Source of the DNA: Candidatus Heimdallarchaeota archaeon
Lineage (GTDB): Archaea > Asgardarchaeota > Heimdallarchaeia > Heimdallarchaeales > Kariarchaeaceae
Direction: 5' to 3'
Length of the DNA: 15,809 nucleotides
Assembly: GCA_021399405.1 (NCBI GenBank)
Contig: JAAFKL010000010.1
Coordinates: 1 to 15,809, forward strand
Shown here: one piece after another, positions 1 to 7,324 of the stretch
Numbering within the stretch: position 1 is the stretch's first letter
Layout: the number at the start of each line of letters is the position of its first letter
Position numbers and translations under genes: made by a program
Notes under the pieces: model-generated
The model's database searches: none
What the model saw: the letters and a program-made list of their open reading frames with translations, nothing else
Told to the model about the DNA's origin: nothing

Positions 1-138
1 CCATATGAACATAGACAATCTATCAAGAAATTAAACAATTATGATTTTAAACATTTAATTGTGGGACACGGCCATCCAGTAGAATATGAAGCAAAGGAAA
101 TGTTAAACACATTAGTATCCAGTGGTACTCTAGACTAA
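1..138 (+). CDS. C-terminal fragment of a probable metallo-beta-lactamase-fold hydrolase
   Basis: Only the last 45 codons are inside the window; the reading frame is open from base 1 and ends at TAA 136-138. The fragment contains LIVGHGHPV at residues 19-27 of the fragment. A hydrophobic strand followed by GHG and a proline-containing turn is typical of the last metal-ligand histidine region of metallo-beta-lactamase-fold hydrolases, and a helix follows as usual. No active-site HxHxDH motif can be checked because it would lie upstream of the window. The next gene starts on the very next base, so the two are almost certainly cotranscribed and may be translationally coupled. The family call rests on one short motif. 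Substrate is unknown. Confidence 0.55.
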   Translation, partial: PYEHRQSIKKLNNYDFKHLIVGHGHPVEYEAKEMLNTLVSSGTLD

Positions 139-1053
139 ATGCTCTCGATAGGTTTTGATCCCTCGTTTGTTGATACTCTTGTTAGAGTTGAAAACAAAGA
201 TAAATCATTAGCCAATAATTTACCTTTACCAGGTCATCATCACAGGACTCCTGCAATAAATCGAATCGCAGGAGGCAATGGGGTAAATATATCCGCGATT
301 TTGACTGCCATAGAAATAGAACATACTTTAGTTGTTCCTTGTGATGAAGAATTCCAAATATTACTCAATAAAAGAAGAATTGAATTAGTTGAAAAAATTG
401 ATTGTGAGGTTAACAATTCTGTTGGAATAACATGGCTGGCAGGTGAGATGCAATTCAATGATGCAAGACATGGTCCTTCAAAGAGAAACTGGACTGAAAG
501 TATCCACAATCTATGGATAGAATCACCACTACAATGTTATTTAAATTGGGGATTAAATCCAAATTCTCTAGAATGGGTATCCATTCTTTGGTTGGCATCA
601 TGTGGGTGGAAATATCAAGAAATTATTGATGAAAGGAATTTGTTTGAAAAAGCAATAAATTCAGACACCCCAGTCAAATCGATTTTACTAGAACCAGGAA
701 GTATCAAATTCCACGATGAGAAAAACAAGTTAATGCAGCTGTTACATCATATCGCAAATAAATCAAATGAGTTGGAATATGCGATATTTAGTAGTAATGA
801 GGAAGAGCACCTAGAATATTCGGACATCCAAATGAAACAATACATCTTACATACATCTGAAAATGTATCGTTAAAAATAGGCGAGGACATAAAACGCTAT
901 GAAGTACCTAGACTGTCAAAAGAACCTTTAACTTTTGTTGGTGCAGGAGATGCATTTATAGCTGGAATAATACATTCTATATTAGGAAAACAGCTTGATC
1001 CTGAAGTAGGAATTAATACCGCTCAAGAGTTCTTACACGGTAATTTGTACTAA
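139..1053 (+). CDS. PfkB/ribokinase-family carbohydrate or nucleoside kinase
   Basis: A 304-residue protein, the normal size for PfkB kinases. Near the N-terminus AGGNGVN (residues 44-50) matches the first PfkB signature, the glycine-rich substrate-binding turn. SSNEEE (218-223) matches the N-x-x-E element that helps bind Mg-ATP phosphates. TFVGAGDAF (265-273) is the second signature with the anion-hole glycines and the catalytic base Asp271. These kinases transfer a phosphoryl group, usually from ATP, to a hydroxyl of a sugar, sugar phosphate or nucleoside. The first signature is spaced somewhat like phosphofructokinase/tagatose-6-phosphate kinases (GGKGIN), but the substrate cannot be read from sequence. 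The segment between about residues 85 and 200 is poorly conserved with any subfamily I recognise. The ATG follows the upstream stop codon with no gap and no separate Shine-Dalgarno, which suggests coupling to the upstream hydrolase. Confidence 0.85.
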   Translation: MLSIGFDPSFVDTLVRVENKDKSLANNLPLPGHHHRTPAINRIAGGNGVNISAILTAIEIEHTLVVPCDEEFQILLNKRRIELVEKIDCEVNNSVGITWLAGEMQFNDARHGPSKRNWTESIHNLWIESPLQCYLNWGLNPNSLEWVSILWLASCGWKYQEIIDERNLFEKAINSDTPVKSILLEPGSIKFHDEKNKLMQLLHHIANKSNELEYAIFSSNEEEHLEYSDIQMKQYILHTSENVSLKIGEDIKRYEVPRLSKEPLTFVGAGDAFIAGIIHSILGKQLDPEVGINTAQEFLHGNLY

Positions 1054-1308
1054 ATTTTCTATTTGAAAATATATGATTGAGCGCCTTTTAATTTTGGAAT
1101 AAAATTAGAGATGGTATTGTTTATGACTATTATTTTATGATAGAATAAACTAGTAAAATGATCCGCCATTTTTCTTTATATCTGATTAATTGAAACCATA
1201 CAAGTTATTTCTTTAAAATTACCCAAGAAATATTTTTTCGTACTTATTAAGGATAGTTTTTAAGGTAGTTACTGTCCTGTTAAAGTAAGATAATACGAGG
1301 ATAATAGT
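1054..1308. other. Intergenic region upstream of the large surface protein
   Basis: A 255-bp AT-rich gap that must hold the end of the kinase transcript and the promoter of the surface-protein gene. Several T/A-rich stretches (for example around 1212-1219 and 1226-1237) could serve as a TATA element, but none stands out, so no promoter is called. No tRNA-like fold, strong hairpin or small ORF with a convincing start is visible. Confidence 0.5.
1297..1301 (+). promoter_or_regulatory. Shine-Dalgarno of the surface-protein gene
   Basis: GAGGA lies 7 bases before the ATG at 1309 and supports that start, which also places a clean signal peptide at the N-terminus. Confidence 0.7.
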
Positions 1309-4300
1309 ATGGGAAACAAGTACCACTATGGAATTTACGGATTGGCTTTTGCGGCTTTGGTGTTGTTAATTTCTTCACCAGTTGCTGCGGCACCTACCCT
1401 AGATTCTGTTAACCTTAACACACTTAGTACTGAACCAAGTTTGGAATTTATTAATTTAATTCCTGGTAAGGGTTCTGCTGTACTCACAAACATGTTTGCG
1501 TTCGGTGCAACTTCTAGTTTAGCCGGAGATAGCGAAAGTGGATTAGCAGAAGCCTCGGAATGGTTGGTTCTTTATGGTAACCAAGCGGATTTCGGTGATT
1601 ATCTCAATCGAATTCCAATGGAAATACCAGACGGTCTTCTTTTAATCGTTTCTTATGATAAGAGCGATGGATTTGCCGATGCAGCTAATGCTAAAACCTA
1701 CATTGAAGGTTTATATGGAATTAGCTTGCTTCATGTAGATGATGAAGTCGGAACTGGTCATTCTAAATATGTATTCTGGGCAGAACCAAGCGATACTTTA
1801 AGGGCTGATGTTGCAGCTGATGTTGCAGGAGTAAGTTCTTCAGGATTTAGTGCCTCTATGAGCGCAAGTCTTGTTACAGGCTCTCCAGTTAGCTGGGCAG
1901 GTTATGGTGTACGTCACTTAGACAGTGCACGAATTAGCGTCCATGGTATGGGTTTTGTTGATCCACACGGAATAACAACATCCGGATCTGTAAACACACT
2001 CTCAACAATGAATGTATTGGGATCTACTGTTAGTTCTTTAAGTCCCACATCATTTGGGTTAAGCAGAATTGAATTCAAATTCCCTTACCCAGTTTCACCC
2101 AGTAGTATTTCACCTGTAACCACAAATCCATTACCACACGTAACTGGACAAATGGTTTGGGATGTAAGACATCCTGGATATACAAGCTCAAGTGCCAGTG
2201 GAAATTACGAAGTAACATTTGAAGTTGGTTTAGATCCAGCATTCCCATTAGTTACTAATGAATTATCAATTAACAAAACTAAATTAGATGTCGATGGTAA
2301 TCTCGAAGTAGTATTTGATTTGGAGAATGTTGGCCTTGAAGCAGCAACTGATGTTACCTTAAACTTCCCATTAGGTCCTGATTTTGGTCAATTATTAAAT
2401 CAAGATATTAATATTTACAGAGTAAAAAGCCAGTATCAAATTGATGAAACATTCGAATCATCATATACTGTCAGTTTAAGCGTTGCTGGAGTTGATCAGT
2501 TCAATTATGAAGCTTTTGTTCTTACCGGATGGTATAATGAAACTATTGGAGAAGCACCCGCAATTTGGACAGGTTTAGGCGGTACAAGCCAAAATCTCTA
2601 TTCTGAGACATACCTCGGAAATGCCATCAGTTTGGATATTTCTAGTACAAATGGTATGCCCACTCCTTTGGATACTTTAATCACGACTCAGTTAATTCCA
2701 GCCTTAGCAGGTGTTACTCCTTCTCTAACTGCGGCTAGTGAATTAATTAATATTGTTAAAACTAATTTGAAACCCATGTTGAAAGATACTTTCAATTCAT
2801 CGTTCACCCAACTCTACGAAGCAGTTGATTCTTTCAACTTCGCAGTTGGTGATTTTCAATTAGTTCAAGAAGAAGTCCTAGTTGGACCCTCAGCAACAGA
2901 AACTCAATGGTTCCTTAGAAAAGTAATTGCTTCATTAGCACCTGGTGCAACAGAGACAGTATCATTCAGCTTGAATGATATTCCTGTAAAATCTGATAAG
3001 CTTGCATTTATGCAATTTTTACCTAGCGAAACCTCTGAAGGTTATCCAAAGGCTCAGTTAATTTCCCAAGAATCAAATTATGAAGAAGTTATTCAATATA
3101 TCTTCCAAACTGTTGGTTTTGACGGAAGACCCATATCTTTTCCATTACCAGACGAATTGGTTTATCACTTCGAAGCATTTGAACAGGGTTCAATAGGTTC
3201 AATTGGTGCTCCATTCACATGGAAGAATGGTAAAGGGTTCCCATTCTTTGGTTTATCAAATGGATTAAATCTTCAAATTGCAGATGATGAGGCCATGATA
3301 AAGGCTTCAGTTAATCTTGATAAAACAGTTTATCACCCTGGTGATACAGTCACTATGACTGTTAATGTTGAAAATATTGGAGACATAGCTGCAGAAAATA
3401 TTGAAGTACATCTATTGCACACTTCACTTGGAAAAGATTGGTATCTATGGAATAGGCTCGAATCAATTGCAACTGAAACTGTCGGAACTTTGGCAGCTGG
3501 TGCTTCAACTGAATTTACAGTAACCGCAGAAGTTAACAGTTACCTTGGTTATGCTCCAGTCTTTGCAATTGTAGAGTTTGATAGTGATGTCAGTCCAGCT
3601 TCATCAGTAGCGATTGTTCCAGATTTCCTTGATTTATATCCAGGAGATACTGTGTCTTTCGAAGCTGCTGGTACCACACACCACTATGTCAGTTCGACTC
3701 TATCAGGTGCATTGGTATTACCATTGACAAATGTACAGGAACCCTCGATACCTGAACCTCAACTAGCAGTTGAAACTTCTAGTGACGGAGATACAGTTAC
3801 ATATAGGATTGAAAATGTTGGTGGTGCTTCTACAGTACTATCCTTCGTTCAAAACTATGACAATGAGATCTTAACTGTAACCAACAATGATGTCGTTGTT
3901 ACAGGAGCAACATCACGTGTTAGTGTTGTTGATGCAGCTGGTTTAGTATTAGTTGATGAAGTAACACTTGCACCCGGTGATTTTGTTGAAATCAAAGTTA
4001 CATATGCAAATCCAAGTGGTGAAGCAGTAGCTCTTCCACCTGCAATTATTGAATTCACAACTGAAGGAGAATCTTCTCTCGGTACAGTCATTGAAATGGG
4101 TGATGGAATTGTTGCCCCCTCAATGAATTCACTGAGTTTATTTGCAGGAGCAGCAGCTCAACAACAATCACAACAATCAGCAACTGAGGACTCAAGCTCT
4201 GCTGCATTCTCAGCATCATCATCTGTTGGTGCTTCAGTAGCAGTAGGTGGAGATACTTCCTCAACAAAAACAGTCAAAGGAGACAGCGGTTTCATCGGAA

Positions 4301-4377
4301 TGTCTGCTCCCGAAACTCTTGGATTGATGTTATCAACTGTAACCATCCTAACAATATTAAGAAGAAGAAAACAATAA
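1309..4377 (+). CDS. Large secreted cell-surface protein with CARDB-like repeats and C-terminal anchor (S-layer candidate)
   Basis: A 1022-residue exported protein. Residues 1-28 form a Sec-type signal peptide: a short polar start, a hydrophobic core (about 11-22) and cleavage probably after VAAA. The body is rich in Ser, Thr, Asn, Val and Gly with hardly any Cys, as in extracellular beta proteins. Three segments look like CARDB/COG1361-type Ig-like modules: near 322-360 (VVFDLENVG), near 663-705 (YHPGDTVTMTVNVENIG) and near 816-870 (TVTYRIENVG). The N-terminal 300 residues match nothing I recognise. Residues 946-990 are a low-complexity Gln/Ser/Ala linker. The end (993-1022) has a short SAPET segment, a hydrophobic helix (about 1003-1017) and the basic tail RRRKQ, which fits a membrane anchor or an archaeosortase-type sorting signal. 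Size and architecture fit an S-layer or major surface protein, but abundance cannot be judged here. It stands alone with its own ribosome site and a hairpin after the stop. Confidence 0.75.
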   Translation: MGNKYHYGIYGLAFAALVLLISSPVAAAPTLDSVNLNTLSTEPSLEFINLIPGKGSAVLTNMFAFGATSSLAGDSESGLAEASEWLVLYGNQADFGDYLNRIPMEIPDGLLLIVSYDKSDGFADAANAKTYIEGLYGISLLHVDDEVGTGHSKYVFWAEPSDTLRADVAADVAGVSSSGFSASMSASLVTGSPVSWAGYGVRHLDSARISVHGMGFVDPHGITTSGSVNTLSTMNVLGSTVSSLSPTSFGLSRIEFKFPYPVSPSSISPVTTNPLPHVTGQMVWDVRHPGYTSSSASGNYEVTFEVGLDPAFPLVTNELSINKTKLDVDGNLEVVFDLENVGLEAATDVTLNFPLGPDFGQLLNQDINIYRVKSQYQIDETFESSYTVSLSVAGVDQFNYEAFVLTGWYNETIGEAPAIWTGLGGTSQNLYSETYLGNAISLDISSTNGMPTPLDTLITTQLIPALAGVTPSLTAASELINIVKTNLKPMLKDTFNSSFTQLYEAVDSFNFAVGDFQLVQEEVLVGPSATETQWFLRKVIASLAPGATETVSFSLNDIPVKSDKLAFMQFLPSETSEGYPKAQLISQESNYEEVIQYIFQTVGFDGRPISFPLPDELVYHFEAFEQGSIGSIGAPFTWKNGKGFPFFGLSNGLNLQIADDEAMIKASVNLDKTVYHPGDTVTMTVNVENIGDIAAENIEVHLLHTSLGKDWYLWNRLESIATETVGTLAAGASTEFTVTAEVNSYLGYAPVFAIVEFDSDVSPASSVAIVPDFLDLYPGDTVSFEAAGTTHHYVSSTLSGALVLPLTNVQEPSIPEPQLAVETSSDGDTVTYRIENVGGASTVLSFVQNYDNEILTVTNNDVVVTGATSRVSVVDAAGLVLVDEVTLAPGDFVEIKVTYANPSGEAVALPPAIIEFTTEGESSLGTVIEMGDGIVAPSMNSLSLFAGAAAQQQSQQSATEDSSSAAFSASSSVGASVAVGGDTSSTKTVKGDSGFIGMSAPETLGLMLSTVTILTILRRRKQ

Positions 4378-4391
4378 ATAAATAAAAATCA

Positions 4392-4417
4392 ATATAGGCA
4401 GTAACTACTGCCTATAT
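4392..4417 (+). terminator. Perfect 12-bp inverted repeat after the surface-protein gene
   Basis: ATATAGGCAGTA, two bases (AC), then TACTGCCTATAT: a perfect 12-bp inverted repeat beginning 15 bases after the stop codon. In RNA it would form an 8- to 10-bp stem with a small loop. It is followed by AT-rich sequence including a TTTT at 4423-4426, but no long U-tract. It may be a 3' stabilising hairpin, a termination aid or a protein-binding palindrome. The role is inferred only from position. Confidence 0.55.
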
Positions 4418-4475
4418 AACTAATTTTACAATTATCATCTATTTATTTAGGTTAACGTTTTAGCACAATAGATTA

Positions 4476-4483
4476 TTTTATAA
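4476..4483 (+). promoter_or_regulatory. TATA-box candidate for the AMP phosphorylase gene
   Basis: TTTTATAA centred about 46 bases before the ATG. Archaeal initiation about 25 bases downstream would give a leader of roughly 20 bases, just enough to include the Shine-Dalgarno. A second A/T run at 4502-4510 is too close to the start codon to leave that site in the mRNA. Confidence 0.5.
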
Positions 4484-4512
4484 CAACTTAATCCTCAGAT
4501 TTTTAAAATAAT

Positions 4513-4519
4513 AGGAGGA
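4513..4519 (+). promoter_or_regulatory. Strong Shine-Dalgarno of the AMP phosphorylase gene
   Basis: AGGAGGA six bases before the ATG at 4526 is the best ribosome-binding site in the window and fixes this start. Confidence 0.85.
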
Positions 4520-4525
4520 AACTAA

Positions 4526-6037
4526 ATGAAATTTAAATTAACAAGCTTTGAACTAGAAGGAGTACCATCAAATTATATCGTATTACATCCCTCCACTGCA
4601 GAAGAGAATGATATTGATCCCGGATCACTTTTAGTTACTGAAGATAATTCAGTAGGTTTCCGCGTGCTAACCTCGGCAAATGTTGAGCAAGGTTTTGCGG
4701 GAATTTCTGCGGAGAGATTTGATAATGGGAATCTTGTCGATGGCAAAGAAATAGATCTAATATCATCGGGTCTTGAAAGTATAACTCGAATAATTAGACG
4801 TAAAATGGATAAAAAAACTCTGAGTCCCCTTGAATTAGATGATTTTATGGGTGCGATTGCTCATGGGTTGGTTACTAAAAGCCATATGGCTGCATTTGGT
4901 ACTGCAGTACAAATCAATGGTATGCATGGAGATGAGATAACTTCAGCGGCAAATGCGATATTGAAAAATTCTCGAAGATTTTCACCAGGTGGGAAAAATG
5001 TTGTTGATAAGCATTCAATAGGAGGAATAGCTGGGAATAGAATTACCCCTTTAATGATTCCTATAATTGCCGCTTGTGGATTAACTATTCCAAAAATTTC
5101 TACTAGAGCAATTACATCTCCTGCCGGAACTGTGGATGCTTTAGAAACAATCATGCCTGTTGATCTGACATTTGAAGAAGCATCAGAGGTCCTAGATCTA
5201 ACTAATGCGTGTATGGTAAATGGAGCAACAGTGGAACTGGGATCTGTTGCAGATAAATTCCTAGAAGCAGTTGGTCCTCTGAAAATTGATCCTAAAGAGA
5301 TGATGATAGCTTCAATCTTAGCTAAAAAGAAAGCAGCAGGTTCAGATTTTGTTTTAATTGATTTACCAACTGGGAAGGGTTCGAAATTGGCATCAAGAGA
5401 GGAAGCACGTTCACTTGCATACGATTTCTCACGAATAGGTAATTCATTAGGTCAGCATATAGAAGCAGTGATTTCACCAGGCGATAAACCAGTGGGCTCA
5501 ATGATTGGACCCTCGCTCGAGATGATTGAAGTTTTGAAAATCTTGGAAAACAAAGGTGGAGCTTTGTCATTGAAAAGAAAGGCAACTAGTTTAGCAGGTC
5601 TAATTCTTGAGGGAGTAAAGCACGCTAACAGAGGAGAAGGTATGCAGATGGCGACCGAATACATTGATTCAGGAAAGGCTATGATGAAATTAAGAGAAAT
5701 TATCGAAGCCCAAGGTGGAGATCCAGCTGTAGCATCAGATAAAATTGAAGCTGCTCCGTATACACATACAATAACAGCAGAAAAACCAGATATCGTCTAC
5801 GCCCTAGATAGTTTCAGTATTGGTTTAATGGCGAGAGCTGCTGGTGCTCCTAAAGATAGTAACGCAGGAATAATAATTCATGTTGATCGAGGAGATATCA
5901 TCAAAATCGGAGATCCTATTGTAGAAATTAGATCTCATTCAGAAGGGAAACTCACTGAAGCAATTAACATGATGAGAACCGCACCACCTATAATTTTAGA
6001 ACAATCTGTACTAGAACACATAACCGGAATTCAATAA
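4526..6037 (+). CDS. deoA: AMP phosphorylase (archaeal thymidine-phosphorylase family)
   Basis: Converts AMP (and CMP or UMP in characterised enzymes) plus phosphate to the free base and ribose-1,5-bisphosphate. In archaea this feeds ribose-1,5-bisphosphate isomerase and type III RuBisCO. The protein has 503 residues, the usual length of archaeal AMP phosphorylases, which carry an N-terminal domain of about 85 residues absent from bacterial thymidine phosphorylase; here residues 1-85 fill that role. The nucleoside-phosphorylase region follows: KHSIGGIAGNR (162-172) is the phosphate-binding loop, and STRAITSPAGTVDALE (192-207) corresponds to the family signature with the substrate-contacting Ser/Arg and the TxDxLE ending. 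The C-terminal alpha/beta domain is complete to the stop. It is cytosolic. The gene is monocistronic, with its own TATA candidate and strong ribosome site, and converges on the nuclease gene 34 bases downstream. The isomerase and RuBisCO genes are not in this window. Confidence 0.93.
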   Translation: MKFKLTSFELEGVPSNYIVLHPSTAEENDIDPGSLLVTEDNSVGFRVLTSANVEQGFAGISAERFDNGNLVDGKEIDLISSGLESITRIIRRKMDKKTLSPLELDDFMGAIAHGLVTKSHMAAFGTAVQINGMHGDEITSAANAILKNSRRFSPGGKNVVDKHSIGGIAGNRITPLMIPIIAACGLTIPKISTRAITSPAGTVDALETIMPVDLTFEEASEVLDLTNACMVNGATVELGSVADKFLEAVGPLKIDPKEMMIASILAKKKAAGSDFVLIDLPTGKGSKLASREEARSLAYDFSRIGNSLGQHIEAVISPGDKPVGSMIGPSLEMIEVLKILENKGGALSLKRKATSLAGLILEGVKHANRGEGMQMATEYIDSGKAMMKLREIIEAQGGDPAVASDKIEAAPYTHTITAEKPDIVYALDSFSIGLMARAAGAPKDSNAGIIIHVDRGDIIKIGDPIVEIRSHSEGKLTEAINMMRTAPPIILEQSVLEHITGIQ

Positions 6038-6071
6038 TCTCAACTTTTTACTTACAAAATCGAATACTTAT

Positions 6072-6608
6072 CTATTCAAAATAACCATCAAGTGAATTTT
6101 GAGTATATCCACATAGATTTTTCTCTTGAAGTTTTCGAATCAATACTTCTGGACGTGATGAGAAAATATGAATATCATTTTTGCTTGTTATATTAGCGGG
6201 AAGAACTTTTTCAATTGATTCTTGTGATTTGAAATTAACAGAGATTGGATAGTCATTTGTGTATACGACCGAACCAAAATATCGTTTTCTACGCTTACCC
6301 CACTTTTGGTTCTCATTAACTATATCAAATAAATTTGAAATATACCTACTAACCTGTTTGAATGCTAATTTTTCAATACTAGAATTAATTTTTGAATACG
6401 TTTTAACCTCAATGACCCCAAATACAACCTCATCATCTGTTCTTCGAATTACGACGATATCTGCTCTGCTTCCAGCATTTAATTTTAATTCCTCAAACTT
6501 CATAAAATTGTATGAGTGTAAAAGGGCAGCAATAAGAGATTGAGATTCTTGCCATTTGAACTGTGCCCATTCAGATCTACTGGTAGGAATTACATCTCTC
6601 TTACTCAA
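6072..6608 (-). CDS. Small PD-(D/E)XK nuclease-like protein
   Basis: A 178-residue protein with the core pattern of the restriction-endonuclease-like fold: a helix with Glu21, then GSRADIVV with Asp50, a hairpin of charged residues, and GVIEVKTY with Glu67 and Lys69. D50, E67 and K69 form the D...ExK metal site, so catalytic activity is plausible. The C-terminal half is basic (WGKRRKR near 102-108) and may contact nucleic acid. Specific function is unknown; relatives include repair nucleases, restriction enzymes and Holliday-junction resolvases, and it has no methyltransferase neighbour. The only in-frame start that keeps the N-terminal helix is TTG at 6608; the next Met (residue 36) would remove Glu21. 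No Shine-Dalgarno precedes it. It is transcribed divergently from the zinc-site protein gene, with repeats around its start that could be an operator. Confidence 0.65.
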   Translation of the reverse strand: MSKRDVIPTSRSEWAQFKWQESQSLIAALLHSYNFMKFEELKLNAGSRADIVVIRRTDDEVVFGVIEVKTYSKINSSIEKLAFKQVSRYISNLFDIVNENQKWGKRRKRYFGSVVYTNDYPISVNFKSQESIEKVLPANITSKNDIHIFSSRPEVLIRKLQEKNLCGYTQNSLDGYFE

Positions 6609-6628
6609 GTAAATTAAAATTACATCTC
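6588..6628. repeat. Two 11-bp direct repeats flanking a short palindrome at the nuclease start
   Basis: AATTACATCTC occurs at 6588-6598 and again at 6618-6628, exactly 30 bases apart. Between them lies TTACT-CA-AGTAA (6601-6612), a palindrome that overlaps the TTG start codon of the minus-strand gene. The near-symmetrical arrangement in a divergent promoter region would suit a regulator-binding site, but it could be chance in AT-rich DNA. Confidence 0.4.
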
Positions 6629-6673
6629 AACAATATTTGCTTTGTTATTCACTTTTAAACTGGAGTAATTTGA

Positions 6674-6680
6674 TTTATAA
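6674..6680 (+). promoter_or_regulatory. TATA-box candidate for the zinc-site protein gene
   Basis: TTTATAA is centred at about 6677. Initiation near 6702-6705 would fall at the second in-frame ATG (6705), making that a possible leaderless start. If the ATG at 6696 is used instead, transcription must begin upstream and the G-rich stretch 6681-6690 could act as a weak ribosome site. Confidence 0.4.
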
Positions 6681-6695
6681 GGGTGGAAGGGTATT

Positions 6696-7322
6696 ATGAT
6701 AGTAATGTCAGTAATAGTTCACACTCGTCACTCGGTTCAATTATTGAAATATATTACTAGGCATTTTAATGGAATTACAGGATATAATTTGATTATTGTT
6801 AATCCAAATAATGTCGAAATAAAATTCCCAGTGTATCCCAATTCAAATCAATCTGTCATTGTGACATTATTCACCAAACTCGCAGGTGCTTTCATAATTA
6901 TTAAGGATCGATACCTAAGCAAGGATGAGAGGCACAAGCGTGTTCAAGTGAAATTTTACAAAGACGACGAATTTTTCAAAATCAAAATCACTGGAAGCCT
7001 ATATATTCCTCCTGGCAAGTTTTTGAAGTTGTATAATCTAGTTTTATGGTACTATGTAAAGTATATTACAGGCCAAAAACCATCTCTAACTACTAAAGGG
7101 ATGTTGATGGTAGATCAATGGAAGAAAGAAGAAAAGAACCTGCGTAAAACGATTAATCTACTTCCGCGAAATAGAGTTGTAAGCTTTACACCTCATCCGT
7201 GCAATTTGTGTGGTGAAAGTACTTACACTCGAAATGAATGGAAATTAAAATTAGACCGATTATCCAGTGGTTTTAATGTGGAAACTTATGTCTGTGAGAA
7301 GCATATAAACAAATTAATTTAA
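6696..7322 (+). CDS. Protein of unknown function with a C-terminal zinc-site motif
   Basis: A 208-residue basic protein that I do not recognise. The first 60 residues are beta-strand and short-helix sequence (NLIIVNPNNVEIKFPVYP), the middle has many Lys and aromatic residues, and residues 134-160 are a charged helix. The C-terminal part contains CNLC (169-172) and CEKH (200-203), a C2CH arrangement spaced 27 residues apart that fits a single zinc knuckle or treble-clef-like site. There is no signal peptide or membrane helix, so it should be cytosolic. ATG 6696 is the longest start; ATG 6705 is an equally good alternative. The gene is divergent from the nuclease gene and converges on the protease gene with only two bases between stop codons. 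A nucleic-acid role is a guess from the basic charge and zinc site. Confidence 0.6.
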   Translation: MIVMSVIVHTRHSVQLLKYITRHFNGITGYNLIIVNPNNVEIKFPVYPNSNQSVIVTLFTKLAGAFIIIKDRYLSKDERHKRVQVKFYKDDEFFKIKITGSLYIPPGKFLKLYNLVLWYYVKYITGQKPSLTTKGMLMVDQWKKEEKNLRKTINLLPRNRVVSFTPHPCNLCGESTYTRNEWKLKLDRLSSGFNVETYVCEKHINKLI

Positions 7323-7324
7323 TT

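Noticed and set aside
1255..1280. Possible copy of the 4392-4417 palindrome upstream of the surface-protein gene
   Set aside because: GGTAGTTACTGTCC looks similar, but the arms do not pair when checked base by base.
3855..4346. Minus-strand open frames under the surface-protein gene
   Set aside because: They mirror the Ser/Thr/Val-rich coding sequence of the sense gene and lack start signals.
5322..5664. Two overlapping minus-strand frames inside AMP phosphorylase
   Set aside because: They overlap each other and a strongly conserved enzyme; no independent evidence of coding.
6259..6543. Plus-strand frame antisense to the nuclease gene
   Set aside because: The minus-strand frame carries the D...ExK pattern and protein-like composition; the plus-strand product is low in charge pattern and has no ribosome site.
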